In this document: positions 48,499 through 63,104 of the stretch, in pieces | Numbering within the stretch: position 1 is the first letter of the stretch | Layout of the letters: every line of letters starts with the position of its first letter | Notes under the pieces: model-generated | Databases searched by the model: none | What the model saw: only the letters and a program-made list of their open reading frames with translations | Told to the model about the DNA's origin: nothing | From: Apophysomyces variabilis | Lineage: Eukaryota; Mucoromycota; Mucoromycetes; Mucorales; Mucoraceae | Reading direction: 5' to 3' | Length of the DNA stretch: 64,000 bases | NCBI GenBank assembly: GCA_002749535.1 | Contig: MZZL01000384.1 | Coordinates: 317,410-381,409 of the forward strand | Program-made: the position numbers and the translations under genes

Positions 48499-50388
48499 TT
48501 GCTTTGCGTCATAAGAAGGCACAAACGCTAACCGAGTATTAACGTCCAATGAACACATATATATGGGTCGTCCATTTTAGATAGACTAACTTTGCTAATC
48601 GTTTGCATTGACACTTCGCGAATAAGGAATCCAGTGAAGGATGAGATTTCACAAATAGAAATGGTGCGAAGTGGTTCAGAAAACATATTACATGCATACT
48701 TGCACTGCGATAATAGACAAATATGTCAGTATAAGACCGTGAGCTTTCTGTCTGCAGCCAGCCCAACATCCCCAGTAAGCACTTTTTAGATTATTTATGC
48801 TTGACAAACTCGTAGTCTAGCGCATGCGCGATACTGACGCTATTCTGGCAGACCACTGCCGGTTTAGGAGAGAGAATCTGGTCTACTACGTCACTTAGTG
48901 TTTGCCATCATACGTACCCTGATCCCATTTCTTAGTTTCACATGAAAGAAATAACATAACTGCTTCAGCCATAGCAGTGGGTTTGACAAAGATCGACAAA
49001 TATTGACAGTTTTAAAATAGCATTACAGAGTAGTTCATCTTGTAACTCCACCATGATAACAGTGGCTTTGTTTGTATCCCCTTTGTTAAGCATTAATCTA
49101 TACGGGGTTACTGTACGAGTTCTTGGCTAAGGATGAGAGAGAGAAACAAGCTAACCTATTTTTGGGAGGACAGGTGGGAATTTTCATGGTTTCATTACAA
49201 CGTCGCTTGCATTAGTCGCGCATAGGGATGATGCAAAGGTGCGGCAGGTTACTCAAAAGAAATCAAATTCCTTAGGATAACATCCTTAGAATAAACTGTA
49301 AACCAAATATGTCGGGTATCTCACAGCAACAGAGAGACACATTTCTTCCTCATATATAAGACGAATACGATCTCTATACCAGTGCGCTTGCTGTGAAAGT
49401 GTTTTGTGATGTAGCATAATGCCGTGTACATGAGTCATATTTAGGTTTTGCAGAAATGTACACAGATCAACGGATGTTTGGTTAAACAAACATGTAAGCC
49501 ACTATCCGGGAATGTTTCAGCCCATGTAACGATGAAAATCAAGGAATGGGTCTTCCAATCTCCGTTACGGCAGTTTATCTTTCTTTTCGGCTCTCTTTTA
49601 GAGCTTTGTTATTGCCGTCAAAGGTGCAAGGAATGAGGAGAATACGGGTAATGGAACTGTAGTAGAATGTTCCTGTAAAAACAAAAAGTAAACTATACGT
49701 CGTGATAAAAATGCTAAAAGCTTATTCTCTTTACATTGTGACACAACGGAGTAGCATATCATTCTCGAAGGCTGAGGTGTTGCCCCACATGGTCATCCCA
49801 TTATATGCATTGAATCGCAGTTATCCTCTTTCTAGAGGAAACTAGACTTATTTTGGGGTGTTTCTTTAAAGGCGTAAATCACAGATGCGCGTTGTGCATA
49901 CCATCCATTCGCCGAACCTGTCAGAGATCTCATGTCTATGTCATCAGATGCGGAACCTGTATATATCAAAGTGACCGTACAATGGTTCCCTGGATTATGA
50001 CAACGCCCTACTCCTTCCGGTCTTTTTTGCTTTTAACATTTAGGCCATGTTTCTCTGTCCATGTCTAACTGATTAAGGATGTGTTCTCTTCTATTAAGCT
50101 AAGGCATTGCTTTTCTGATCTAGGGAATGTTTAGTACCTTCGATGTTTTCCCCCAAACTGTCAAAATACGAAAACAAGATGCGCGGCAAAAAGAAAGAAC
50201 GGAACACAGAAAAGCCCAGTGTCTAATATTTTCCCTTTTGGGATGGGTTTTGTTCATGCAAAACTGGATGAATTAAAAATGCTGGCACTGATAAAGAAAA
50301 AAGGCAAAAAAGATCAACTGCTTTTTTCTTTTATCGCTTTTCTCTCTCTCTCTTCTTTCCCTTTTTCATCCATCTTCTTTATCTCATC
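48499..50388. other. 1.9-kb gene-free stretch
   Basis: AT-rich with only chance frames. The last 90 bases form a C/T-rich tract with a (CT)n run near 50340, likely the promoter or leader of the secreted-protein gene. Confidence 0.5.
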
Positions 50389-51175
50389 ATGCTTGTTGCA
50401 AATAAGACATTGTTTTTATTAAGTATTTCATACATCTTCTGTACATTTTCATCCTACGCCTATCCACTTCAACGCGTCCTCGGTTCATGTAACACACCAA
50501 TTGAAGAAAAACTCGATGTAAACCAAGGATACCATACAAATCTAAACGATCCTGTTCCTTTTGGTAAATATCAACCATGCCATTAAGAACAAGCAAAAAG
50601 CTAAATCATCAACAGGCTATCTGCTGAATATGGAGAATGGCCACCGACAGTTCCGGCCTGATCAACCAATCCATCAAAAGGGAGAATTAACAGATGACTT
50701 CCCACGTTACGCCATGATGGTTCTATCCGATGTCTCCTATCGATCAGCACGAGATCCGTTACATTTCAAAGGCTACGTCAGTAAGCACACCGCCAAAAAA
50801 CTGCAAAAGAAGTCACTCGAAGGAAAACGGATGAATTTCCGATTCTCCACTTACGCATTTGACAACACCAACCAGTCGTGGTTCTTGCGCTTTTTAAGCG
50901 GCGCCCTTTATCCCGAGCCGAATACCATTGCAGGTCGTATACGAAGTGTCTCTGTGATGGAATCGGCGACAAACAAGAAAAGAAAAGAGGTCGAGTTGAC
51001 GATTGATCCCATCCCAGAATTAGTTCAGACACTAAGCTATGCTGTTAATTCCGCATCCGAACCGCTCCGACTCTTCTGGGGAGGAGAAGAAGGAGAACGG
51101 TCACCATGTGTAAAGAGTGATGACTACAGCCAGGATGCATTTGACCAACTGGTCATGAGCGATGTATTGTTTTAA
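50389..51175 (+). CDS. Secreted protein of unknown function (238 residues)
   Basis: Two exons (50389-50517 and 50588-51175) joined in phase 0 across a 70-nt intron. Exon 1 carries an N-terminal hydrophobic signal (TLFLLSISYIFCTFSSYAY) followed by YPLQRVLGSCNTPIEEKLD. Exon 2 encodes NKQKAKSSTGYLLNMENGHR, then a basic region with MNFRFSTYAFDNTNQSWFLR and WGGEEGE. Three cysteines remain after the signal region at most. I do not recognise a family. If the intron is not removed, exon 1 would give a 65-residue peptide ending QPCH. Confidence 0.6.
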
Positions 51176-53028
51176 CAAGAGATTATGGAAAAGAAAAAAA
51201 ATAAATTAAAAAACCGTTGGATAAAAAATTATTCTCTTAATTGAACCATAACTTGCACTTGGTTGACGCCGACGTTTTGCTGTAAAGTTTTCTCCGCTAT
51301 TTACCATTAAGAGTATATAACGCCAGATGTCTGAAGTACCTTTTAATCGTAAAAGGATACTTCCTGAATCTCGCGAAGACGAAAGTTTTCGCTATCTTTG
51401 TCCTTCTTATTCTCAAGTCCACACTTTTGGTGGATTTGATACGGAACGAAGAGCGGTACATAGAATCCAGACTTGCTGAATCATAAAATGGAACTCCTAT
51501 ATTTCATGATACCCTTCTTTGTCTCACTTGTTTGTTGAAAAGCAACCAGAAGAGTTGCAACGCACCACATCCGTTGCATAATGTGATACAGATGAGCTAT
51601 TCCTCAGTTTCTTGTCTGTATGACATGCAAATGAAACGATCAGTAATATCATCTTTCAGCTGACTCTTCTGCTTTGTTTTCCCATTTTGAACTTAATTAA
51701 TGGAAGAAACATTTCCTGGAAACAGCAGAGGATAAGAAGACTTGGTCTAAATGCTGGATATAAAGGACTATTGAAAAGGGGAGAAAGACCCCGTTACTCG
51801 AAGAGAGCCCTAGTCCGTTTCACTAGGATGAAATATAACCCAACCGACGGTGCAAAAAGGATCTACATGCATATGCATCCAAAAATACTGTGGGTGGGGA
51901 AAAAATTTTAATGTTTTTATTTTGCTTAGCCATGATCCACTCGTATTCACGGGAAGAATCAGTATCGAAAAAAAACCACTTAAACATGGACACACGAAAA
52001 TCTCATCTACTACAAACAAGGATTGGATCATTCACTTTCTGCGCACACGGAAAAGAATTCAGTCACATTATAAGCAAACAATGGCTAAACACGCTATGAT
52101 CGTTTACTTGTGTTATCCAGATGTCTTGTTTGCTCATGAAAGCGCTGACGATTATGTTCGTTTTCGTCTTGCTGCTTAATATAGATCGCGAATCTATGCC
52201 CTTTTTGTTAAAGCATCTCATGAAGCAAAGCCCGTCATTCTTACCTGTCTACATTCTGCTGATTGCATTCTACTTTTGGGAATTGAGACAATTTTTAGTG
52301 GACTGTAATGATAGTCCCATGCTGTTGTCAAGGAAAGCCAGTAGCTTAGTTCCCTACTGCTTTTCTTCAAACCACTTATCAAAGTAAACGAAGATAGAAA
52401 AAGAAAAAACATTTAGTATCTGTTTGTTTTTATTTCTTCCCTTTACTTGTCTTCATGGCATGAGTGCAGATCATCTCTGTTTTATGAATCAACCTATCAT
52501 TACTCAGCTATGCATCGAATAAAATCTTTCTTGAATGGATTATCAGCAGAGAATAAGGCTCTATATATATATACGGGATGAGCTTCAAACGAAATCCTGG
52601 ATAAGATTGCATAAAAAATAACAGTGTGAGAGACTTTTTAGAGGATCAGCATGCAGCCGAACCGGATCTGCGCGAGACCTGTAGGTTGCTGACTAAATCA
52701 TCGATTTCTATGGTTAGAAAAATGCATAGAACCGAGCTAGTATAAAATTACGGCAATGAAGCTGGCAATAGGAAAACTAATCGAGAATTAACTGTCGACT
52801 TACTCCTTCGGGTCTTCTTCTCGGCAATTGAGATTCTAATACAGGTCGTAAGCAGTTGTCGCGTTGGCTTTAATGAAACACAGGGAGACTTAAGCTTTTA
52901 CTGTGTTTCACGATCCCACTTGTCGCTGACTGAAATTGGGATGCAATTTTTTTCAAGCCGCTTCATTTTCAAAGTGCTCCCATAGTGGAGACTACTTTCC
53001 TTTGCTTTTTAAGCTCTTTTTCTTTGAT
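51176..53028. other. 1.85-kb gene-free stretch
   Basis: AT-rich spacer with short unconvincing frames on both strands (for example 51850-52179). No RNA gene, repeat or motif is recognised. The right end is the promoter of the TBC gene. Confidence 0.5.
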
Positions 53029-55700
53029 ATGGAATCCACTTATAAAGAAAGGTAGCTACTCCTGTGACCCAGTCCCTTTTCTTCTCCCGGGATGGAGGTT
53101 GGCAGTCTGCGTCGATTTGCTCATCGCCCGTATTATGACATTGTAGATTAAGGCATTTCGAGCTGACATTAAGTGTTGAAGATGCAAGTGACTATCCAAA
53201 CGACAACTGGACACCTGTCATCGATATGAAGTCATTTCGTGAAGCCTGTTTATACGGTAACCGAAACCAAGGAGATGAATGTCCTTTAACGAACATGTTG
53301 CAGGCGTACCCGATGAGCCAGGACTTCGCGCGACAGCATGGAAAGTGTTACTCGGTTATTTACCTCCAGATAAACGTATGTGGCAGGCCATTCTTTCAAA
53401 ACAAAGATTATCCTACTATGTAGGTTCCCTCTATTTTGCATTTAAACTTTGTTTTTGACTGATGAATTCTCCGGATAGAATTGGGTGAATGACTTGTTGG
53501 AAGAACCGGGCGGAGAGCCTCCATCAAGTGACCATGTAAGTCCGCCGGTAGAAAAAGTACCTCTTTTTCTTTTGTTCTTTTCTCACTTATCCTTTCCGTT
53601 TTAAAAGCCCTTGAACATTGCACCAGGATCGAAATGGGCGACCTATTTCTATGACAATACCATCTTGGATCAAATAGATAAAGATGTACGACGAACGCTG
53701 CCTGACCTTGCCTTCTTTCAGTTACACGTCCCCTACAATCCATTAAATCCATTATGTCCGCCCCCATCTGCATCTTTTCCGGAGCGGGATACTGAAAAAA
53801 AAGTCGAAAATGAAGAACCGCTAGGGATAAACGTCGAAATGAACAATAACAGCAACAGACGATTTTCATTCGGGTTAATGGGACGTCCTCGTTCGGCCTC
53901 TGCAGCATCTAAAAGGTCTCTTAAAATGGCATCCAACGATAGGCGATCAAGATCTAACTCTAAGAGCTCTGTACGCTCATTTTCGTCGGGAAACTTTGCC
54001 GATAATCCGGATAAAATTTCCTCACCTCGCAGCATCGTCCGTAAACTCTCCTCTGCGTTTAAATCCAGCCCACCTGTCCTACCAAAAGCTAGGAAGGCTA
54101 CGGATTCTCCTCATCAGAAACTTATTTGCCCGCATATTACAAACCGAAGATCTTTATTCAAGAGAATTGCACATCTGAACAATGAATTCGGTGCACGAGA
54201 AGGTTCGGATGCTGATCGGACAGATCCGAAGCGGATAGGAGACTACCGTGTCCCTGATTATCACTGGGAAGCTATCGAGCGGATCCTGTTCATCTATGCA
54301 AAGTTAAACCCCGGTGTTGGTTATGTCCAGGGCATGAATGAACTGTTAGCCCCGATTTACTACGTTTTCGCTAAAGATAACCAACCAGAAGGCCAGGCCT
54401 ATGCGGAAGCTGATGCCTTCTTTGTTTTCACTACCTTGATGTCGGATGTAAGGGACCATTTTGTAAGGTCACTTGATCAAGATGCTAGTACTGGGATCAA
54501 TGCGACTTTACGACGGATGAGCGAAAGATTGAGATGGATGGATCGCCCGTTATGGCGGGATCTAAGCAGGAAAGATATCAAGGAGCAATACTATGCATTC
54601 CGCTGGATTACGGTGCTGTGCTCCCAAGAATGGGCTTTACCTGACGTGATTCGATTATGGGATTCCATCCTGGCCGATCGAGGGATGCAAAATGGCGGCG
54701 AGGAAGCGCGGTTTGAGTTTTTGTTGGACTTTGCTGTGGCCATGATCATGTGAGTAGTAGATGCAACAATCCCCTTTTTCGTTTTCCTTGTGCAGCAATC
54801 CCTTACCGAAAGACTTAGGTGTGTGAGATCAGAAATTTTGAAAAGTGATTTTTCAGAGACAATACGATTGCTACAGGTGAGAAAGAGAAGCACAATTATT
54901 GGAGATAGGATGAATAAAGAAGGAGGAGATACTGATGTGAGTTTGACCAGAACTATCCCATTGATGACATTCATGTTGTACTGAACAAGGCATATGCTAT
55001 ACGTGATATGCGGTTACAAGCCATTGCCATGGGCCGTGCTATACCAGGAGATGTTCGAAACAGTGGTTTATTTGGGAGTGATTGGAGTGACACGTCGTCT
55101 GTCTCGTCCACCGGCTCTGGTAGTCGATTGCAACGGTTACGCGACACGACGGATATAGCTAGAGCCAGCTTCGATTCATTCCGCCGTGAGTCCAAAGAAT
55201 CTATAGATGATCTTTTCAAGAAAGGCTTGGGTATCCATCGGAGTGATTCTTTGGGAGATCATTGGAAGCGTGCAAGTACGGGCGATGTCAGCAGAAACCT
55301 CTCGTTGAAACTTGGGTTTAACAATCTGGCGTCCAAAGTGCGGAGGTCGGGATCTGTCAGTAGCGCATTACTTTCACAAAGACGCAGTTTGCAGACAGGG
55401 TCCGAACCCGATCGCACGGCGGACAAACTTAGTTGGATACGTAACGTGAGCCGCAGCAACTCAATCACCTCTACCACATCAGACCCCGCACGATCAAGCT
55501 CTCTCTTGAACAGATTTTCACAAATCATGGTTACCAACAACACCTCCATTTCACCCTACAGACGAGATAAATTATATAACGATAATAACAATAACGAACC
55601 AGAAAACGAAGAAGATGAGAAACATATCTTTGCTAAGGCTAGCTCTGCAAGAGATGATATCTTGAATAGAAATGCCCATTTATATCAGGGATATGTTTAG
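53029..55700 (+). CDS. TBC-domain Rab GTPase-activating protein (TBC1D13-like)
   Basis: Seven exons (53029-53051, 53147-53256, 53304-53419, 53479-53535, 53608-54749, 54819-54876, 54951-55700) give 751 residues. It accelerates GTP hydrolysis by a Rab; human TBC1D13 acts on Rab35. GVPDEPGLRATAWKVLLGYL opens the TBC domain. The arginine finger is R131 in IDKDVRR, and the glutamine finger is in GVGYVQGMNE (near residue 340). Between them lies a Ser/Arg-rich insertion of about 130 residues not found in animal orthologues. FAFRW-like YAFRWITVLCSQEWALPDVI follows. The last 220 residues are Ser-rich and disordered. The first exon is 23 nt and was chosen because MESTYKERLRHFEL joins the conserved N-terminus in frame. 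Confidence 0.88.
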
Positions 55701-55911
55701 AATAAAAAATATGCAGCATCATAGAAATCTTTGGCGGTAAGTTTCGCCTTGTTTGAAAATCAACGGGGGTTAAGGTGAACACGGGCTTGATTTTTAGATG
55801 GACCTATAGAGATGAACGATTGTGATTGGCCATTCTTCATCAATCAAAGCGTGCGAAAGTCCGTCCCATGGTGCTACCCCATCCTAATCTATAAAGGATT
55901 CGGTTTCGCTT

Positions 55912-55962
55912 TATTTTTTTTTTTTTTTGCGTCTTCTATCTCTCTCTCTCTCTCTCTCTTTT
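55912..55962. repeat. T-run and (TC)n tract before SAH1
   Basis: A poly-T stretch (about 55912-55928) is followed by about 11 TC dinucleotides (55937-55959), ending some 15 bases before the SAH1 start codon. Pyrimidine tracts like this are common just upstream of strongly expressed fungal genes; a promoter or leader role is inferred. Confidence 0.8.
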
Positions 55963-55974
55963 TCTCCTCGCACT

Positions 55975-57555
<1,581 letters not shown>

Positions 57556-57924
57556 GCGTGTTTCGCTTCGTACAAGCGGAATATAAGGTCATCTTTTTTC
57601 TTGTAACATAGCTTTTTTGTCCGCATTTCCCCCTCTATAAGTTTCCTGCTTCTCCTCTCACACTTTTCCCCTTCCCTTTATGCCCTTACCCTTAACCAAT
57701 TCACATTGTAAAATAGAACGTCTCAACATGTTCGGGGGATATGCCTTACAAAGAAAAACCAGAAAACCCAAAAAAAAAAAAAACTCCATAGCAATAAAAA
57801 GTTACCAAGCATTTCAACATGTAAATCAGAACAAGAAAAAGGAGAATATTGCTTTTGTACTATGCGCTGTAGGTCGATCTTAGTGTCGATCCTTTCTTCG
57901 GGGATGTTGTTTTGCTTGTAAATT
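57556..57924. other. Convergent spacer
   Basis: About 370 bases of 3' UTR sequence between SAH1 and the TPR/RS gene, with an A-run near 57770-57783. Nothing else is seen. Confidence 0.6.
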
Positions 57925-60432
57925 TTATTTTTCATCCTCTCTGCGTCGACGACTTTCTCTTTCCTCATTCCTGATCTGACTGCGACTACGCTTTCTCCTC
58001 TTTCTCTCCTCACGATCATTCGTTGGAGATCTTGAACGGCGACGACCTCGGTTGGGTCGATCTCGTTCTCTGCCCCGGTCCCTGTCCCTGTCCCGATCAT
58101 TGTCATGATTTCGTCTCCGTGAGGAAGAACGTCGACGGTGCCTACTGGACGCTTTTCGCCGATGTCTGGATAAAGATGTATCTCGACTATCGTTGAAACC
58201 TCTTTTTCCTTCACGATGTTCGTATGTGGGTGAACCATCCCGTGATCGACCCTCTTTTGAACGTTCTCGCGCTGTATCTCCCGTGTCTCTATCGCGTCGG
58301 GAATGAGGCTTCTCTGACGCCTTTGAACTACGTCCTACTTCCCCTACTCTTTCATCGCCATCCCCCTTTGTCTCTCTTTCCTGGTTTTGCTCGTTCTCGC
58401 GAGACTTTCCCTGTCTTCTCTCTGACCGATATTCCCTTCTTTGTATTTCTTTACTTGCATGTTCCCGAGTTTCACGTCTAATATCGTGTTCATCTCTTTT
58501 AGTCTGTCGGCTTGCGTGATCTCGAGAAGGCGATCGGCCTGCATCACTTGATTTCGACTGAACTTGACGTTCGTCGTCCGGCGACTCATCATCTCTGTCT
58601 CCCACCTTTGGTGATCTATCTTCTCCTGGAGGTAGCTTGCCTTCGATTTTCCTTCTGCGTTGCTGGTTCTCTTTCTTCGAAACACTGTTATCTCGTGATC
58701 TGGAAGAACTATAATTTCCATGCCTTTGGCGTGTAGGTGATATATCATGTTCTCTCCTTCTTCGCTCGCGACGTTCGCGTAGGGAATCTCTGTCGTTATC
58801 TTTTCCTTCAGAACGCCTCTCTGCTTCAAATGGCTTTTCATGTTTCTCCTCACTCTGATGGTCACGGCCCAATGCTTGCTCTTGGCGCTCCGGTACTGAT
58901 GGTTTTTCCCGATCATCCTCCTTTCGGTCATTTCGCTCCTGAACGTGCGAGTCTCCTTCATCATCTTTCTGTATACTATGCCTACGCAAACCGGACCTTT
59001 CTTTCGATCGATCTTTGCCTCGGGAATATTCACGTCGTCGCGGTCGATCATCCCTTCCGCGATGGCTATCGCGCGTTGAAGTGCGATCTTGCTCATCATC
59101 TGTCCTTTGGTAACTGTCTTGACGACCTCTTTCTGCATAACTATCCCTGCGTGACCTTCCCTTAATTGGAGAGCGAGAAAGTGACCTCGATCGGTCTCCG
59201 TGACGGTGTCGTTCTTTTTCGGGAGAATCACGTCGCCGGCGATGATGTTTCTTCTTCTTTTTGCGTTGACGTGGTTTTGATGATCCATTATCCTCCTCAC
59301 CATTAGCGTCCTTTTTCTTTTCATCGCCCTTCATGTCTTTCTCAGATAACGCCCCAATTATATCCCATTCGTCCTTTTTCTGCCTGCTTGTTGCCGCCTT
59401 CAGCGTGTTATTGAGGTTTGCTAATAATGTCTTTGCATCGTCATGGTTAGGATCCAGCCGCAACACGCGCTCTAAATGCTCTACAGCCTCGGTCGCTCTC
59501 TGTTGTCGAACCAACCTGACAGAAACCAACAATGTCAATCTTACCTACATATGCATAGCAAAACGCTCTTACCCTTCACTAACCCGAAACCATCCTTCTG
59601 CATATTTCGGATCCATGTCCAAAGCGCGTTTGTAGTAATCCATAGCTTCTTTTACTCGGTTTTGACTCATTAACTTAATCCCCTCAGTTACTCTACACAA
59701 TGAGTGTTAGGGGATGCCTGGAAGTATATTATATACGTACGCGTCTCTGGCGTAGTTTCTATTCTGAACATCACGCAACTCAAGATACCCTTCGAGCGGT
59801 TTCTCGTTCTCCTCCTGTGTGACATTCCTGTCCTCTTTCGCTGCTCTGGCCGTCGCTAAATCGAGCAAGCTAAACTGCCGAGAAGTTTTCGAAGGGACAT
59901 TAAACAAGCTAGCCAGCTTTAACCATTGATGTGGATTGGTAAGCATCACATCGTCATGAACATTAGAACGCCATGCTTTCTGCTCTGTAGCTGTCAATTC
60001 ACTAGGTTTCTGAAAGACAAAACGACGAGGTGTCCGTTCATGCACAATTGGTTCCTCCATGTCCTTCTTTTCACGTTCGATGTTTTCTTTGTCTTTTCTT
60101 TTTGCTTCGTGTCTCGCTTTCCTTTCTCGTTTCCGACGGTCGAGATCCTTTGCTGCCTCGGAACGCAGCTTTGCCATCAATTCCTTGAAGGCGCTTTGCT
60201 GTGAAAACTGTTCTAGACGGTGCTCAAAGGCAGCATCGCTCTTTGCAGCATCCAAAAAGGCGTTTGCTGGGGTTATATCTGGTTGGTCAAGTTCATTGTC
60301 GGTGTGCTCGTCATGGCTAATGGATCTTGCTTGTCTGTAGTAGTAATGTCTCGAAGCTGCGTGCGAACTGGCATCGGCATTTTTATTTTTAATTGTCCAC
60401 CCTGGCGAGTTCCCGTTCACTTTCGTCTCCAT
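57925..60432 (-). CDS. TPR protein with long arginine/serine-rich (RS) tail
   Basis: Three exons (60432-59741, 59692-59573, 59515-57925) give 800 residues. The N-terminal 230 residues are charged, with a helical ELMAKLRSEAAKDLDRRKR segment and NPHQWLKLASLFNVPSKTSR. Exon 2 and the start of exon 3 hold two tetratricopeptide units (MSQNRVKEAMDYYKRALDMD and RATEAVEHLERVLRLDPNHD). After residue 320 nearly the whole protein is RS/RD/RE-rich low complexity, with RDRDRDRGRERDR near the end. RS tails mark nuclear-speckle and splicing proteins, which is the likely compartment. A TTC14-type relative is possible but not shown. Confidence 0.8.
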
Positions 60433-61851
60433 GGCGTTACTCGTTTCCTTTATTCAATTGATCGCCTTCCCTTCCTCTTTCCTTTTTTTTCGACGTACAC
60501 TAGAACTGGGGATCGGTTATTGGAACCAGCAATTCGCAACAGCTACGTCATCAAAATTTTCAACGGGCGTAGATTAGAGTTGGATTTGTCTACGCGCACT
60601 TCAGAAAAAAGATAAGATTATGTTGCCCACTTTATCAGAATTGAAAACGAACTTTCACTTTGAATTCTGTTTGTATATGGTTGTCATTAAAGAAACATTG
60701 TTTATGATAACTAATTGATAAACGAAGATATCTTATGAACTAATCAATATTTAGCATTTAACGATAGCCATCACTTGCGTGTTTATCCAGTCATCGTTTT
60801 TGGCTTACTGCCTAAAAAAATTTTGTATCAGACTATAGCAATCAACCTATAATGGCGTTAAAACCGAGGTCGATCCTGTGTGAATGTTATACATTAGCAC
60901 TGTTGAAATACCTGTAATTTCTAGGCTAGATAGCAAATCTTTGCTTGCAAACGAAAGCTTGCTGATTCCCAGTTAGCTGTGTTGCAAAGCAGATGCACCA
61001 TAAAATGAGAATAGCAAATTAATTTGATATCTGTAGCTTGACATATGCGCATTGTTCTAATTCTCCATTGTGTAAAGAACCTTTCACAACGGGAAAAGCG
61101 AACGACTACTCTCAGCTAAAATTCTACAAGTTGGCTAATTTATGCTACCGGCTATTCACCGTCTCTTGATACTTCAGGTGAATGATCGTTAAGACTTTTT
61201 CGGTATTAGTCTGCCACAGTCATGTAGTCTTCGCGTAAATGATTTGGTTCTGAGCTCTGCATCGTTCTGATATCGTCCAGTAACAAATTTTCCTGTTTTT
61301 CTGTCTTAAATAGACCAATGTTGTCCTCATACAAAATTTTGGAGCACTGTTATGTGCCATGTATGCTGTTAGTCGGTGACGGACATCGTTTGTCTGTGCC
61401 ACTACCGAATGACCCTAACAAATGCACGAATACTACCTAAAATTATATTTTCAGGTAAATAGTCGGTAATTCCTTGTTTCGCGTTTCCCATAGTGATTAT
61501 GTGGCATTAAATAATTTACTTGTTCAGAGCGTAAAATTGCGATGAATGTTTATTATGCTGTGACCATGACGTTCTTCCATCCTCGTACGTTCGGTTTATT
61601 TTACAAGAAGAAGAAATTCATACTTAGGGTAAAGTAGAAGGCTGTCGATGGCCATATATGCTGTGTATTCTCAAGCGACTGTATTGTGCGCGCCAGTGAG
61701 GTGCACATAGAAAAAATCTTTACTTTTGAACAAGATGACATCGGACTCCCTGGTTTCATGCAGCAGCCAGCGAGTTTCAAACGGCGCAAGCCCGTGAGCC
61801 AGAAAAAACACCCTTGCTTCAGAAAGAAGCGGAAATCGTCTTCAGCAGCCC
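60433..61851. other. 1.4-kb gene-free stretch
   Basis: Divergent promoter region between the RS gene and the complex I subunit gene, AT-rich, much longer than neighbouring spacers. Only short frames without support are seen. Confidence 0.5.
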
Positions 61852-62290
61852 ATGTCTTCATCCATACCTTCGACATTCAAAAATGCCCATAGACTGCATG
61901 TGCAGTCTTTATACAAGCGTGCTTTAAAGCTTTCTTTTGACTGGTGCATTCAGCGCGATTTATGGCGTCAAAAAGCTCTCCACATTCGTGCTCAATTCGA
62001 TGCAAACAAACGCATCACAAACCGCAAGGAAATTCAGGCCATTATAGAGCAAACGGAGAAAACTCTGGATAGATGGCAGCATCCTGATCCCTACTTATGT
62101 ACAATATTTTACTGTCTCGCTCTATTGAGGGAGAGTACTTATATATTCCATAATAGTTCCTCTGGGTCCCGAGGGTTCAAAGTGGGAACGTAATACTCCC
62201 CCAATTATAGTATGTATTCATGAGTGGTGATGAGATGAAATTTATTCTAACACAATTTCTGAACAGCATAATGATAACGAGCAGCATTAG
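61852..62290 (+). CDS. NADH dehydrogenase B22-type subunit (NDUFB9-like, LYR family)
   Basis: Accessory subunit of respiratory complex I in the mitochondrial inner membrane. Three exons (61852-62098, 62157-62209, 62267-62290) give 107 residues. The LYR-family start reads HVQSLYKRALKLSFDWC (LYK instead of LYR), followed by RDLWRQKALHIRAQFDANK. The block DRWQHPDPY, joined by splicing to LFPLGPEGSKWERNTPP, matches the QHPQPYIFPDSPGG region of NDUFB9. The last exon encodes HNDNEQH and a stop; without that splice the protein would end IVCIHEW. Frame phases all close. Confidence 0.82.
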
Positions 62291-62440
62291 ATATAAATGG
62301 CGGAATGTATTAGAGAGAATGTGTGCATGAATGAACTTGCCGTGTGGTTTTTATGCTTTGATGTTCTTTGTGCTTTTTGGTTCTTTGGCAGTAATATAGC
62401 CCTCTGATGGTCATCACAAACGAGCTGCATTCACTCCATC

Positions 62441-62848
62441 TTAGTCACTGATTCCATCAAATTCAACATCAAACAGAGCAGAAGGGCTTGTGGTTATTTC
62501 ACCATGCCCCCGATCAGCATCATACATTCCAGGAGGATCCGTGTACTGATCGTAAGCAAATGTCAAGTCGTCTGTAGTCGGTCGTCTCGTGACATCTAGT
62601 ATATCATCTTTCGACATTCCACTCGGTGACTCTTCCACTTTGATCGGACCAAATTTGACATCGACTGCCAGAACAGATCTTTGTTTGAATTGATACTGTT
62701 CCTCCTGAAACTTCCTTTCCTGGACTTGCTCTCGCACTGTTTTACGTTTCGTATGCCAAGAAATTGGCATACCAATGGGTTGTGTTTTAGGGAACATGTC
62801 AACAATGCTGTCGAAGAAAAGGAAAACAGAAAAGGATTGCGAGACCAT
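62441..62848 (-). CDS. Hypothetical acidic protein (135 or 118 residues)
   Basis: An uninterrupted frame starts at ATG 62848 or, better placed, ATG 62797 (MFPKTQPIGMPISWHTKRK...). The first 50 residues are basic with a helical REQVQERKFQEEQYQFKQR segment; the rest is acidic with DDILDVTRRPTTDDLTFAYD and DPPGMYDADRGHGE. The second start avoids a hydrophobic leader-like stretch that may instead be intron or UTR. No family recognised. It converges on the complex I subunit gene. Confidence 0.5.
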   Translation of the reverse strand: MVSQSFSVFLFFDSIVDMFPKTQPIGMPISWHTKRKTVREQVQERKFQEEQYQFKQRSVLAVDVKFGPIKVEESPSGMSKDDILDVTRRPTTDDLTFAYDQYTDPPGMYDADRGHGEITTSPSALFDVEFDGISD

Positions 62849-63104
62849 TGGATATATTAAAACTCAGGTTCATTGGATCGTTGAACATTCACTGTCAATG
62901 ATATCTGTTTTACTAGCAACTTATAACTGTGTTTATAATATTAATCAACCCAGTAAGAAAGAAAAACCTCATCGTATCTACGATGCAAAAAAGCTTTGAA
63001 GCGGATGCAAATGACCTTATAAAAAACCTCTAATAGGCGGAACAAGCAGGTTGCAAGCTTCCGGCCTAGTTGCTTGGTGACTGGGCAGATCGGCACGAAA
63101 TCAA

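Noticed and set aside
58224..59324. Long frames on both strands in other phases of the RS region
   Set aside because: Arg/Ser/Asp/Glu repeat coding leaves all frames open; only the frame joined to the TPR exons makes sense.
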